A program made the translations under genes and the position numbers. From NCBI RefSeq assembly GCF_041734735.1, contig NC_134887.1:40438878-40502877 (forward strand): a DNA stretch of 64,000 bases, read 5' to 3'. The notes beneath the pieces are model-generated. The model was not told the origin of the DNA. It was given only the letters and a program-made list of their open reading frames with translations, and made no database searches. The DNA comes from Babylonia areolata (lineage: Eukaryota; Mollusca; Gastropoda; Neogastropoda; Buccinidae). Below are positions 53,948 to 64,000 of this stretch, piece after piece (position 1 is the first letter of the stretch; every line of letters starts with the position of its first letter).

Positions 53948-54305
53948 CCTTCTTCTGCGTTCACTCGTATGCACACGAATGGGCTTTTACCTGTATGACC
54001 GTTTTTACCCCGCCATATAGGCAGCCATACTCCGTTTTCAGGGGTGTGCATTCTGGGTATGTTCTGGTTTCCATAACCCACCGAACGCTGACATGGATTA
54101 CAGGATCTTTAACGTGCGTATTTGATCTTCTGCTTGCATAAACACAGGAAGGGTGTTCAGGTACTAGCAGGTCTGCACATATGTTGACCTGGGACATTGT
54201 AAAAATCTCCACCCTTTGCCCACCAGGCGCCGTCACCGTGATTCGAATCCGGGACCCTCAGATTGACAGTCCAACGCTTTAACCACTCGGCTATTGCGCC
54301 CGTCA
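53948..54305 (-). mobile_element. SINE family A, tail variant A2, with target duplication
   Basis: A 358-bp insertion between perfect 11-bp duplications TGCATCAAACC (53937-53947 and 54306-54316). It has a reversed AAG tail (TTCTTCTTCTCCTTCTTCTG), the core AGCCATACTCCGTTTTCAGG and a head with GTGATTCGAATCCGGGACCC. The intact duplication and few differences from other A2 copies point to a recent insertion. Confidence 0.92.
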
Positions 54306-54316
54306 TGCATCAAACC

Positions 54317-57300
54317 GAACTGGTAATTGTTCTTCTGTATGAGGAAATTGGGTTACTTTTCGGGTTTTTTTTTTTTTTTTTAAATTGGAGAATCATCTAC
54401 ATCTTGGATCATCTACACTTTTGGCAGTTCCGGAGTCTGTTAACAGTCTTCAGACTTCTGCAGCAGTCAACAGAACACAAGCCTTGAATAAGCTTTTTTT
54501 TTCTTCTTCTTCTTTCTTTGACTGCAAACAGGAATTCCCACTTTATTCATTCATAATTTTAATCCTTAGATATTCCCACTTCATTGTTTTAATTGTTAGA
54601 ATTTCCTGCTTTGTTTCCTTTCAAAAGCGAAAAAACATTTGTCCATTTTATTTTCTCCTGAAGCAGAGTTAATGAAGTGTCAGGCTAAGAATTTTCATCA
54701 CATGACACCTAAGTACTTGTGAATCAGAGATTTTTTTTTGATTTTTTTTATTTTGATTTTTTTTTAAGGGAAGGTGGGGGAGGATGAATGCTCTCTCTAT
54801 GCCCCTGTATCCCCTTAAAAAAAAAAATCTTTCATAACTATGCCACACCCAGACTCAGATTGTCACAATCACACCCTCTCTTACTTTGATTTCCTAAAGA
54901 CCCTGCATGACTGCATGCTCCAAATCATAATTAATACGCTTAATTTGCACATGCAGATAATAATTTCAGTTACATACAGCCACCTATACATGACTTCTTG
55001 GAAGACCAATAAATAAGCGTTTCCTTAAATATTTATAATCGATCAGTCTGAAAAAACTTAAGTCCTATTCATATTGGGTATAATTACAGAGATGCACTTT
55101 GTCAGCACAATTATTTATGAGTTCCTCTGTTTGCTTGCAACTTCCAGACATGACGAGCAATGATACCAATGGAACAAAATCTGCAGAGTGCATCGCTGTG
55201 CTCGTGAGCACACTGCTCATGAACAGAAACCAGTTGCATTGCTTGGTTCTAACTTTTTGACAGCTACACATGACTAAATGTCTACGTTGACCCAACTACA
55301 CCACTGATCTGTTCCCTACTACACACAGTTAGTAGTGGGTTATGACCATACTAGGCTCTTCCATCCGAGCAATGCAACTGGCTCCAGGAGAGTAATTTTC
55401 CTGGTGACTGGTTCACGGGAACAGTGCATGTCAACAATGGCGTCTGACCCAGTTTCTTCTCAGTCACAAGACAGACAACAGAATCAGAGTCAGTTGAAGG
55501 GGTCCTGTTGGGGTTGTAGAACGTTCTGAATTCAAACTGTTTCAAACTCTTTGTGCAAGTTATTAGTGTGTGCAAATTTCAAACAAAAATAATGGATAGT
55601 TCCATCATCTCACTGGATGACAGCAAAAGAAAGGGAGGAAGTTTTATGTTTTGTCCCCAACTAACTCGTTATGTTACTGTTCTGTTTGGAAAATTTCATT
55701 TTATAACTTCTAAGATTTGTTTTTTGGCGTTTTTAAATTTTTTTTTTATTAACCCATACAAATCGACTGTCTGTGTGACAAGTCAGGGTAGCAAACTGGC
55801 AGTACTAAGTGAGTTAATAAAGATGCATTGTATTGTATAAGCTTGGTGCTTGCTACAAAAGGGATCTTCGTTTTCATCTCATTCAAAGCACTATTCTCAA
55901 GGTCATGTTGATAAATGTATGCATACACACACTCACACGCACACACATAAATCAACCAGCATCTAACCCAAATAATTGTCACATCAATTTTTACTTTCGA
56001 TGAAGACTGTTCAAAATAAGAAAAAGAAGCAGAAGAAAAAAGCCCACATGGCACAAAAAGTAAAAATAAATATGAAATTTCAGTGCAAATGGCTTACAAA
56101 TATGATTATATCTACCTATATATATGTCCATATATATAATATCCATATATATATAAATATATAAAAATTCCAGGACTAAAATATCTCATACACTGAAACC
56201 AAAAACAACCTGGTACAGTATGTTTTTGCCAAGATGCAAACACACACAAACACACACACATAAACATACACAAGAAAGCGGAAACCAAGTGCAAACATGC
56301 ACATAGTTACATACATACACACACTTACACACACACACACACACACGCAAGGGCACAGCCCCACAGACAAATGGTCCCATCATGCTGAAATCTCCATTTA
56401 AAGAGGCATTTGGCCAGTGTTTGCAATGTTGTAAACTTTTAAATGTTCCAAAGGAAATGTTGCATTACTTTTCAAGTTTGCTTGTACATAAAATGTCTTT
56501 TGTATTTTTGGCAGTGGGGGTCAGGGGGTGGGTGTTGGGAGCGGGTGGAATGGGGTGGGTGGGGGTGGAGGGAGGAGGGGTGATTGGGTGAGCACATATA
56601 CCACTAAAATGATGGTGACAAAATTGTTTTCGTTTTCACACTGAACATTTAATATTCATCAGCTTGTTACTCATTGATACGCCAGTGAAAGTGGAGTAAA
56701 AGTTTTTAAATGCTTAAAATGTATGGGTTAGGGGTGGGAGGGGTCTTCAAGAGTATGAAAGATTACTTCATGTCGTCATTACTAAAAAATATCTTTTTCT
56801 GCAAGCGCTGCACTTTTTTGGGTTGCAATTTGACACGCAAATATTTGTTATTGCTCTGCACTTAAAACCAAAATATGATTAACACTGAACGTTTTGAAAT
56901 CTGTTACATTTTAAAAGATCAATCACCTTTTGCACGTGGAGACTGAAAATGATGAGTATTCCTGCAACTGCATGTACATTTGCAAGTTAATCAAACTAAA
57001 AACTTTTCCATACACTGGCCCACACTTCAAGTCAATGGCAAGATTACAAACAGTTGCTAAACAAATTAGCAAAAGTGAACACCGAGACTGGTTTTCAAAA
57101 TCTCAACAAAAACAATAAAATAAAATAATTTTCACACAAAAAAAAATCAATTTAACCCCTTTTTTGATGCAAAATTCCAAACATTCATAAAGTACAAGAT
57201 GATATTTTCAAACAAATGACAATATACATGGCCTATTCAACACTGCAGTAGATCGTATGTGGTATTCCTGTCTTGAGAACATGCAGAGCGATAATACACC

Positions 57301-57470
57301 TTGACTTACAAGTGTGTGCCATTTCATACAGAAAGCCATCAAGACACACAATCACAGAAGAAATGCAAATGTTTTGGAGACTTTCATCATGACACTGCTC
57401 ATAAGCAGCAGTTGTTGCTGTTGTTTTTTTTTGGTCGAATCCTTTGAAACGTGATGTCATTCAATTTCAC
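54317..57470. other. Gene-free; downstream flank of TMEM97
   Basis: T-rich runs (54364-54380, 54728-54770), CA tracts at 56240-56345 and a G-rich stretch at 56512-56590. An inverted pair CCAGTTGCATTGCTTGG (55230) / GAGCAATGCAACTGGCTCC (55367) lies about 140 bp apart. A right-end scrap of MITE family E is at 55749-55820. No coding exon is supported. Confidence 0.5.
55749..55820 (+). mobile_element. MITE-like fragment related to family E
   Basis: Begins ATTAACCCATACAAATCG and ends GCAGTACTAAGTGAGTTAAT. The right end matches the CGTACTGAGTGAGTTAAT end of the element at 44066-44297, and the left starts with the same ATTAAC. The interior differs, so this may be a short internal-deletion derivative. 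Confidence 0.5.
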
Positions 57471-58903
57471 ACCTGTAATCCATTGATTACAACATTTCAT
57501 CCTTGTAATATTATGTTCATACAATATTCATAAATAATTTAATATCCATATTCATCCATATACTATTCTGCCATCGACAGTCAGGCTTATCTTTCTGCTC
57601 CCAAAAGCTAACCATGCTTAACCTTGGTCCATTCTCTGTACACTTCATATTCTTCACACCTGTAAACAATCAATGATAACATTCCATCAACGTAACACTG
57701 GTAAAACAGTCAGGTTTACTTTCCTGCTCCCTAACACTAACCACAAACCCACACCCGTAAACCATCAATAACACCTTCTTTACATACAGCATTCCATCAA
57801 CATAACACTGATAACATTCTATCATCAACAGTCATGTTTAGTCCTGTGCCCCCTAACGCTAACCACAAACTCACACCTACAAACCATCAATAACAACATT
57901 CTTTGAATATAACATTCCATCAACATAACACTGAAAACATTCTATCATCAACAGGTTAAAGTAAACTTTCTGGTCCCTAATGCTAACCTCACTTAGCTTT
58001 GGTCTGTTCTCTGTATAATGTATGTTCTTCAACTTCACACACGTAAACGATCGATAACAACATTCCATCTACATAACATTCTATTAACATAGCAATGATA
58101 ACATTCTTTCATCAACTGTAACATTTACTCGCTAACTTAGTCTTGGTCTGTGCCATCCACTTTCTTCATCTTCACACCTGTAAACCGTTACGATTAACAT
58201 TCTATCCACATGACTTCCCATCAATATAACATTCTACCATCAACAGTACCATTTACCTCTGTGCTCCCAAATGCTTACCACTAATTCACACCTGTAAACT
58301 ATCAATGATATTCAATCTACATAACATTCTGTCATCAACAGTCAGGTTCACCTTTCTGCTCCCTAATGCTAACCATGCTTAGCTTTGGTCTGTTCTCTAT
58401 ACATGTTCCTCAACTTCAAACCTGTAAACCATCAATAATGACATTCCACAGACATAACGTTCTGTCATCAACAGTAACATTTACCTCTTTGCTCCCTGAT
58501 GCTAACCAAGCTTAGCTTTGGTCTGTTGTCTGTACAATAAATGTTCTTCAACATCACGCCTGTTAACTATCCATAACAACATGTCATCAACACAACATCC
58601 CATCCACATAGCAATCTGTCATCAACAGTAACATTTACCTCTTTGCTCCGTAACGCTAACCATGCACAGCTTTGGTCTGTTCTCTGTACAATGTATGTCC
58701 TCCAACTTCACACCTTTAAATCATCAATAACATTCCATTCACCCAACAACCCATCAGCGTAACATTCTGTCATCAACAGTAACAAAGACCACTCTGCTCC
58801 AAGAATCACTGACCACACACCTGAAATCCACTGATAACAACAGCAACAACAACATTCCAATCAACATCACATCCAACATTCCAGTACCAACACCTACTCA
58901 CTC
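57471..58903. repeat. Degenerate tandem array behind the TMEM97 stop codon
   Basis: A unit of about 120-150 bp is repeated roughly ten times. Its parts, in plus-strand order, are CACACCTGTAAACCATCAAT, AACATTCCATCAACATAACA, TCATCAACAGTAACATTTAC, CTCTTTGCTCCCTAATGCTA and ACCATGCTTAGCTTTGGTCT followed by GTTCTCTGTACAATG. The last part recurs at 57607, 57982, 58131, 58368, 58501 and 58655. It closely matches the last coding bases of TMEM97 at 58904-58940. Units are diverged (about 80-90% by eye). Confidence 0.88.
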
Positions 58904-58904
58904 G

Positions 58905-59161
58905 CTAACCACGCTTAGCTTTGGCCTGTTCTTGGTACACGGAGCTGAAACAAGCGTCCAGGAGACTCAAGACGGGGACGATGAAGTATGGCGAGTAGAT
59001 GGAGCAGAGGGTCAGCCGTTCTTCCATGGTCCGCGGGCTGGGGTACGGGGACTGGGAGAAGTCGTAGGTCAGGTTGTGGAAGAAAATGGTGATGAGCGTC
59101 GTGGCCACGTGGGAAGAGTAGACGATCAGGGGGATGCGGATCCAGCGCGCTTTGGCGGCGC
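58905..59161 (-). CDS. TMEM97: TMEM97 exon 3
   Basis: The acceptor TTCCTCCCAAG is followed by exon bases GCGCCGCC. It encodes AAKARWIRIPLIVYSSHVAT, then the last two helices and the tail SSVYQEQAKAKRG, with stop TAG at 58905-58907. The final bases resemble the repeat array just downstream. Confidence 0.95.
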
Positions 59162-59712
59162 CTTGGGAGGAACAGTTGACGGAATGGATCGTTATTATTT
59201 GTAGAAGCTGTAGTAGTGGCACTGTTGTTGTTGTTGTTATCAATTTTAGAATTATCATTATTACTGTCTATATAATGGTAACTGCTGAGCATTGTTGTAG
59301 TTGTTGTTATTAATTTCATAATTATTCTTATTATCATTTCTATAATAATTGCTGTCTAATGTTGTTCCCATCGGTAAAAAAAACAGAAAGAAGAAAAAAG
59401 GTGGAAACTGGCATGTGGCATGTGGCATACATCTGTCCACCTACATATCTATATAAATAAAATTATGATAAATATTGTATAATCATTACATGCATACATG
59501 ATAATCAGAGATGTGTTTTTTAAAAATTCTAATAATTATCACTGATAACTTTATTCCATCAACCAATCAGCTTTTAGTTGCCCAAATTTATAATAATCAA
59601 ATTTTCTTTTTCATTCTTAATAATGGCATGTCACTGAATCAACAAATCATTAGCACCAACATCCATCATCAAAATAAGAAGAAGAAAAAAGACTAAAGTG
59701 AGCAAACCTCAA

Positions 59713-59752
<40 letters not shown>

Positions 59753-61923
59753 GACACATACAATATACTTATAATATACTTTTCCTCTGATACACAACAT
59801 GATTTTTTTTTTTTTTTTTTTTTTTTTACACTAATATCCACATATCCACATGCATTCCCTTTCCTTTATACACTACTTTACTCCTTTCCGTCTAAAAACA
59901 CTTATAGTGAATAGACGTTAAACTGAAGAAAACATACAAGTCAAATATGTACCTTTGAAGAAAGCGTAGGAGGCCACAAAAAAGAAAGGCAGCTGCACAG
60001 TCATCTCACAGACACAGAAGGAGCGGAACCAAGGAGGGGGGTCCATCATCATGGGGTCGCGGAACTCCCGGCAGTACCAGTTCTTCAGGTCCACAAGCTG
60101 ACAAGAGGAAAACACAGGGAAGGTTCAATCCATCTCAAGGAGGTGCCCGACAAGGCGCAACACTCTGCATGTTGGGTGGTTCTGGTTCAAGTGTTGGACT
60201 TTCAATCTGAGGGTCTCAGGGTTTGTGAATCTCGATCAGGGCACCTGGTGGGTTAAAGGGAGGAGATTTTTTCCTGATCTCTCCCTGGTCAACAGCTGTG
60301 TGCAGACCTGCTTGTGCCTGAACCCCTGCATGTGTACATGCTTGCAGAAGATCAAATATGCATGTTAAAGATCCCATAATCCATGTCAGCGTTTGGAAAC
60401 AAGAACAAACCCAGCATGCACCTAACACTTCCCCCTGAAAGTACGGAGTACGAGTGCCTACATGGCGGGAGTAAAAATGGTCATACACATAAAAGACCAC
60501 TAGGGCACTCTGCGAATGAACGTGGGAGGTGCAGCCCTCGAACGAAGAATAAGAAGAAGGAATCACAGCAATGTGGACTGAGTGATCCATACAGGCTGTA
60601 CAACATCTGCATTAAAAACTAAAACGAAAGAAAAGAAAAAAAAAAGAACAAAAGACAAATGCATAAACACAACACACTGGTCAGGCCTTCAGGGCCCATC
60701 CTAGGTTTGTATAAAACATTAACATGAAATGATTTAAAATGATGAAAGTATCAATAGATACAAATGAACAAATAAGTAAATATATACACTGAGATATATA
60801 GTAATGTATAGGAAAGACAAACACTGAATAAGTTGTTATTCAAATAGTTTTCTTTAAAAAGTACAATAAATATATATTATACAAGCCCGCATAATGAATG
60901 TGAAATGTATCCACTCAACATGACCAATCATTCTGACCTAATTGGATATGGTTTATCAAAACCACAAAGTCAAAAGATGATAAGACTCTTAGGAAAAAAA
61001 ATTAAAAGAGGAAACAAGGCTGGTAAAACTTGACAGAGACATTGTTTATGAGTTCTAGCTGAAATCTCCCCAAGTTACACTGACTATAGGTCAAGGTAGG
61101 AATCAAAAGAAAGAAAAATGCCCTCTCTGAGCACGAACATACACTCTAGACTGAAGTGATCACTGTTTTACCGCTAGGTGTCAAATTTTATCAAGACATA
61201 TTAGAAATGATTGTAAAGTTCACCTTGATCCTTATTCAAGGCCATCCTTTGCCCTTGATTTTTGTTCCAAGGTCATGAAATCAAATAAACTGTTTTAGAA
61301 ATTGCACACATTTCTTTGAAACTTCAGTCCAGACTGGCACTGATGAAACAGGATTCACTGACAGTGATACAACAAATAATTAATCACCAGGCTGGGATCG
61401 TTCTTTTAAATGCCCTCTCTGAGCACGAACATACACTCTAGACTGAAGTGATCACTGTTTTACCGCTAGATGTCAAATTTTATCAAAACATATTAGAAAT
61501 GATTGAAAAGTTCACCTTGATCCTTATTCAAGGTCATCCTTTGCCCTTGATTTTTGTTCCAAGGTCATGAAATCAAATAAACTGTTTTAGAAATTGCACA
61601 CATTTCTTTGAAACTTCAGTGCAGACTGGCACTGATGAAACAGTATTCACTGACACAGTGACAGTGATACAAAAAATAATTAATCACCAGGCTGGGATCG
61701 TTCTTTTCTTACCAAAGGCCAAGGTCACTCTGCACAATGCCAGTTTCTCAAGGAGGCGCTCCTCCAGTCAAAACATATCCATTTACTACACAACATCTGC
61801 TAGCTGACCAGCAGCATAACCCAACACGCTAGTCAGGCCTTGAGTGCATGCATATATATTTGTGTAGCTATCGGTGCAGATTTCTTCAACAGAATTTTGA
61901 CAGGGTGTTCTTTTTCAGAGCAC

Positions 61924-61975
<52 letters not shown>

Positions 61976-63283
61976 CGCGCATGCATACACATCCATGTGT
62001 ACTCATAAGTGCACACATTCCATTATGCTTGTATATATGACAGAAAACAGAAAAGATGCAGCTCTAGACACAAATTTTCACTGGTGAAGAGACAAACTTG
62101 TATGCAACTCTTGTTCCATGCGATCAAGGCCCATTGAAAACTCATATGTCAGCATCTTAAATGCAGGTGTCTTACAGCCTTCAACACCACTAAATTTACT
62201 GGTGTGACCTTATAGGGAGTAATTGTGTGCCCAGGGAAGGTGGAAAGTTCATATGATCAAGTGACTGTACAACCTATAGAAGTAATGGGAGAATAAACTA
62301 AACAGAATCTTTACAATGAGGAAACAAGCACAAAATTAACTGCCATTCCACAGCCAGAAATAATGCACTGAAAAAAAAGATGAAAAAAAATCTAAAAACA
62401 AAATAATGAAAAACAAAAACAAATCATTTTCAAGAAACTTATCAAACATCATATCACGGCAATATGCAAATGACGAAAACAGTGAACTTAACAATGCAGA
62501 AAGGTGAGAGACTGACAGACAGACTGACAGACAGACTGACAGATAGGCAAACGGATCTAGACAGACAGGCATGCTGAAAGACTGACGGGTACAGTCAAAA
62601 AGTTATGACTCAAAGATTATTGGTCCTTTCCAGAGTCACATCAAATGATGAATCCCTTTGTGGCACGCGCACATGTACACAAACACACACGCACACATAC
62701 ACGCACGCATGCATGCACACACACACACGCACACACTCGCTGTGGATCGATCAGTGCACATGGGCACAGACACACACAATACATTAATTGCACTGCAGAA
62801 AGTGCTGGTTCCAATCAATATTATTGTTGTTTTAATTTCGAATATTTTCAAACTGAAATTATCATCAATGCTTTCTATGTGGGCATGCATGTTGAAGTAT
62901 GGTTTCCATAGAGACGACGATCAAGAAAATCCATGGATGACAAAAAATCACAACACAAGACGTTCATTATGACCCCATTTATTTCATGTTCAGTAACTTT
63001 TTAACGAAGCTACAAACGCTAAAGGTAAAATAACACTTTTGATGAAGTACATAGGACTAAATCTGCACAGGACGATGACTCGACTGAACAGTGAGAATGT
63101 TACTTGACATGCATTGGACGAAAAATTAATAAGAATCTCCATTAAACTTTTCATAGCACTAAGTGTACTGACCTGTTGCGGATAAAACCGCGCTGGAAAG
63201 AGAGCCTGTGAGTCCACGAAAATTGCAATTGGAATATGAGTCAGAAAATAAATGAAGAACACGATGTCTAGTAGTCGCGCCAT
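58905..63283 (-). CDS. TMEM97: TMEM97 / sigma-2 receptor (EXPERA family), 3 exons
   Basis: Minus-strand exons 63283-63173, 60097-59953 and 59161-58905 total 513 nt, or 170 residues plus stop. The GT/AG borders agree in phase (0, then 1). Human TMEM97 has 176 residues and aligns along the whole length. Matching segments are FLTHIPIAIFVDSQALFP with human SHIPITLFMDLQAVLP, FRDPMMMDPPPWFRSF with FKDPLLQEPPAWFKSF, and MTVQLPFFFVASYAFFKG with LVFQLPFFPIATYAFLKG, followed by WIRIPLIVYSSHVATTL and EERLTLCSIYSPYFIVP. The acidic positions equivalent to human Asp29, Asp56 and Glu73 are kept (Asp24, Asp51, Glu68). Four membrane helices are expected. The protein works in ER membranes in cholesterol handling and NPC1 control. 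The human KRKKK tail is replaced by QAKAKRG. Confidence 0.95.
59162..59952 (-). other. TMEM97 intron 2
   Basis: Holds TTG/ATT triplet runs (59220-59340), (CA)n at 59717-59750 and poly(T) at 59803-59827. A retroposon-like 3' phrase, TAGTGAATAGACGTTAAACT, lies at 59907-59926. No other exon was found. Confidence 0.6.
59953..60097 (-). CDS. TMEM97: TMEM97 exon 2
   Basis: The acceptor TTTTCCTCTTGTCAG and donor AAAG|GTACAT enclose 145 nt encoding LVDLKNWYCREFRDPMMMDP to ASYAFFK. It starts in phase 0 and ends in phase 1. Confidence 0.95.
60155..60562 (+). mobile_element. SINE family A, tail variant A2, plus orientation
   Basis: A diverged copy. It has a weak tRNA-like head (GGTTCAAGTGTTGGACTTTC, AATCTGAGGGTCTCAGGG), CTGGTGGGTTAAAGGGAGGA, the core CATAATCCATGTCAGCGTTT and the tail GTGGGAGGTGCAGCCCTCGA, then ACGAAGAATAAGAAGAAGG. 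It lies antisense to TMEM97, 57 bp upstream of exon 2 as the gene is read. Confidence 0.78.
61118..61703. repeat. 292-bp tandem duplication in TMEM97 intron 1
   Basis: The sequence from ATGCCCTCTCTGAGCACGAA (61118) to AGGCTGGGATCGTTCTTTTA (about 61409) is repeated from 61410 to about 61703 with only a handful of substitutions and one small insertion (ACACAGTG). There are two copies only. The high identity indicates a recent duplication. Confidence 0.93.
61738..61930 (-). mobile_element. SINE family C, reverse 3' fragment
   Basis: CAGTTTCTCAAGGAGGCGCT, ACTACACAACATCTGCTAGC, GACCAGCAGCATAACCCAAC and TCAGGCCTTGAGTGCATGCA match the family tail, continuing to the AATTTTGACAGG part of the core. 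The fragment then runs into a TG microsatellite. The head is missing. Confidence 0.75.
63173..63283 (-). CDS. TMEM97: TMEM97 exon 1
   Basis: 37 codons, MARLLDIVFFIYFLTHIPIA to FPARFYPQQ, ending CAACAG|GTCAGT in phase 0. An upstream in-frame GTG-initiated extension exists, but the ATG at 63283 fits the family start best. Confidence 0.93.
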
Positions 63284-64000
63284 CCTGAATGAGTGCAGTT
63301 GAACCGACTGAAAATTGGTGGCAGACGATTGCGCGACCACGTGACAAGGCTAAAGCTACAACTGAAGGCCACACACCTGTTTTAGAAAGAGCAGCCGTGA
63401 TCCATGTGATCTTCTTTTTTTGGCAAAGCTTGTTACGTGACTGAATAACAGTTAAAAAGAAAGAAGAAGAAAATCACTTTCCAAAGAAACAACATATGCC
63501 CCTTTAGTCACTTGATTTTTCCCCCAAAGAAATGACATTACTTACAAGCCCGCTGGAAATACTAGTACCCGGCGACATCACTGAGGTTGCCCTGCAGTGT
63601 GCAAAAAGATATTATTATATTTGTTTTATTTTATTTTGCCACCAAGCTGGTGGATCACGGTAAGAATTCAGCCAACACTGTAGTTTAAATATCCGTGTTG
63701 AACTGAACTGGTAATGTTACTTTATGCTTTTCGAATGACTGCGGATGCACGGCACTCAAACTGAGTTCATCAGTCAACTCAGCAGAGGGGTGCACGGTGA
63801 GCTGAGGGTTGGGATGTGTGGGATGAGCACATTTTGGGCAATAAAAACAATGACTTTCTGATAAGAAAAAAGAAGAAGAAAGAAATCAAGCGAAAATAGC
63901 ATGTCGCATTGAAATCACTTTCAAAAGGGGATCTTAGGCCTTGATACTTGTGTGAATAAAGTGGAAGTGTGCAGCCGGTCTTTTGTGATCTGAATTTTGC
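63284..64000. other. TMEM97 promoter flank
   Basis: Apart from the E-box, there is a GAA-rich tract (63451-63471), a short ATTTT ladder (63610-63637) and the repeated pairing GGTGCACGGTGAGCTGAGG. No coding exon of a neighbouring gene is recognisable before the window ends. Confidence 0.45.
63338..63343. promoter_or_regulatory. CACGTG E-box upstream of TMEM97
   Basis: CCACGTGAC lies 55 bases before the TMEM97 start codon. This palindrome is bound by bHLH-zip factors (USF, MITF/TFE, and SREBP at related sites). Human TMEM97 is a sterol-responsive gene, which makes the site plausible, but the call is by motif only. Confidence 0.4.

Larger units (their letters stand above)
60098..63172 (-). other. 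TMEM97 intron 1 (3.1 kb)
   Basis: Contains an A2 SINE, a 292-bp tandem duplication and a family C fragment (listed separately), a TG/GC tract at 61927-61982, ACAG tetranucleotides at 62514-62550 and CA tracts at 62680-62740. No other exon is apparent. Confidence 0.6.

Noticed and set aside
58932-59204. 90-codon plus-strand frame opposite TMEM97 exon 3
   Set aside because: It is the antisense shadow of a conserved TMEM97 exon with correct splice sites on the minus strand.

Overview
This 64 kb window is animal nuclear DNA, most likely from a marine gastropod mollusc. That placement is an inference. It rests on split protein-coding genes with kilobase introns and GT/AG borders, a vertebrate-like tRNA-Val(CAC), very many CA, TA and GAA microsatellites, and dense tRNA-headed SINE families of a type I associate with molluscan genomes. 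I see no prokaryotic operons and no CRISPR array.

Four host genes can be supported. (1) An intronless DUF229 / sulfatase-fold membrane-anchored protein lies at 14746-16842 on the plus strand. (2) A tRNA-Val(CAC) with a T-run terminator lies at 20300-20372. (3) A seven-exon eIF4H-like translation initiation factor spans 24109-41098 on the plus strand. I assembled it exon by exon, and its splice phases agree throughout to give 356 residues with a glycine-rich N-terminus, one RRM, a long RGG-rich segment and a conserved C-terminal box. (4) A three-exon TMEM97 (sigma-2 receptor, EXPERA family) gene spans 63283-58905 on the minus strand and encodes 170 residues. The genes are unrelated in function and are not arranged as a unit.

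The rest is repeats. By shared sequence I recognise four SINE-like families. Family A has two tail variants, A1 and A2. Families B and C share a core but differ in their heads. Family D is a short repeat found twice. There are also three LINE 3' ends, a Penelope-like GIY-YIG fossil (5.6-6.4 kb), a small MITE-like family, and a foldback element (21.1-23.3 kb) split by a 1,756-bp TG...CA element flanked by a perfect 5-bp target duplication. The two intergenic blocks, about 1-14.7 kb and 41.1-58.9 kb, contain no gene I can support.

The most unusual structures sit inside or beside the real genes. A minisatellite in eIF4H intron 2 repeats the gene's own exon 2 splice donor about eight times. A second intron 5 minisatellite also carries donor-like steps. 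Exon 1 has two phase-compatible donors exactly 42 nt apart. An array behind the TMEM97 stop codon repeatedly contains a relative of the gene's last codons. The SINE tails appear to match the tails of two different LINEs present in the same window.
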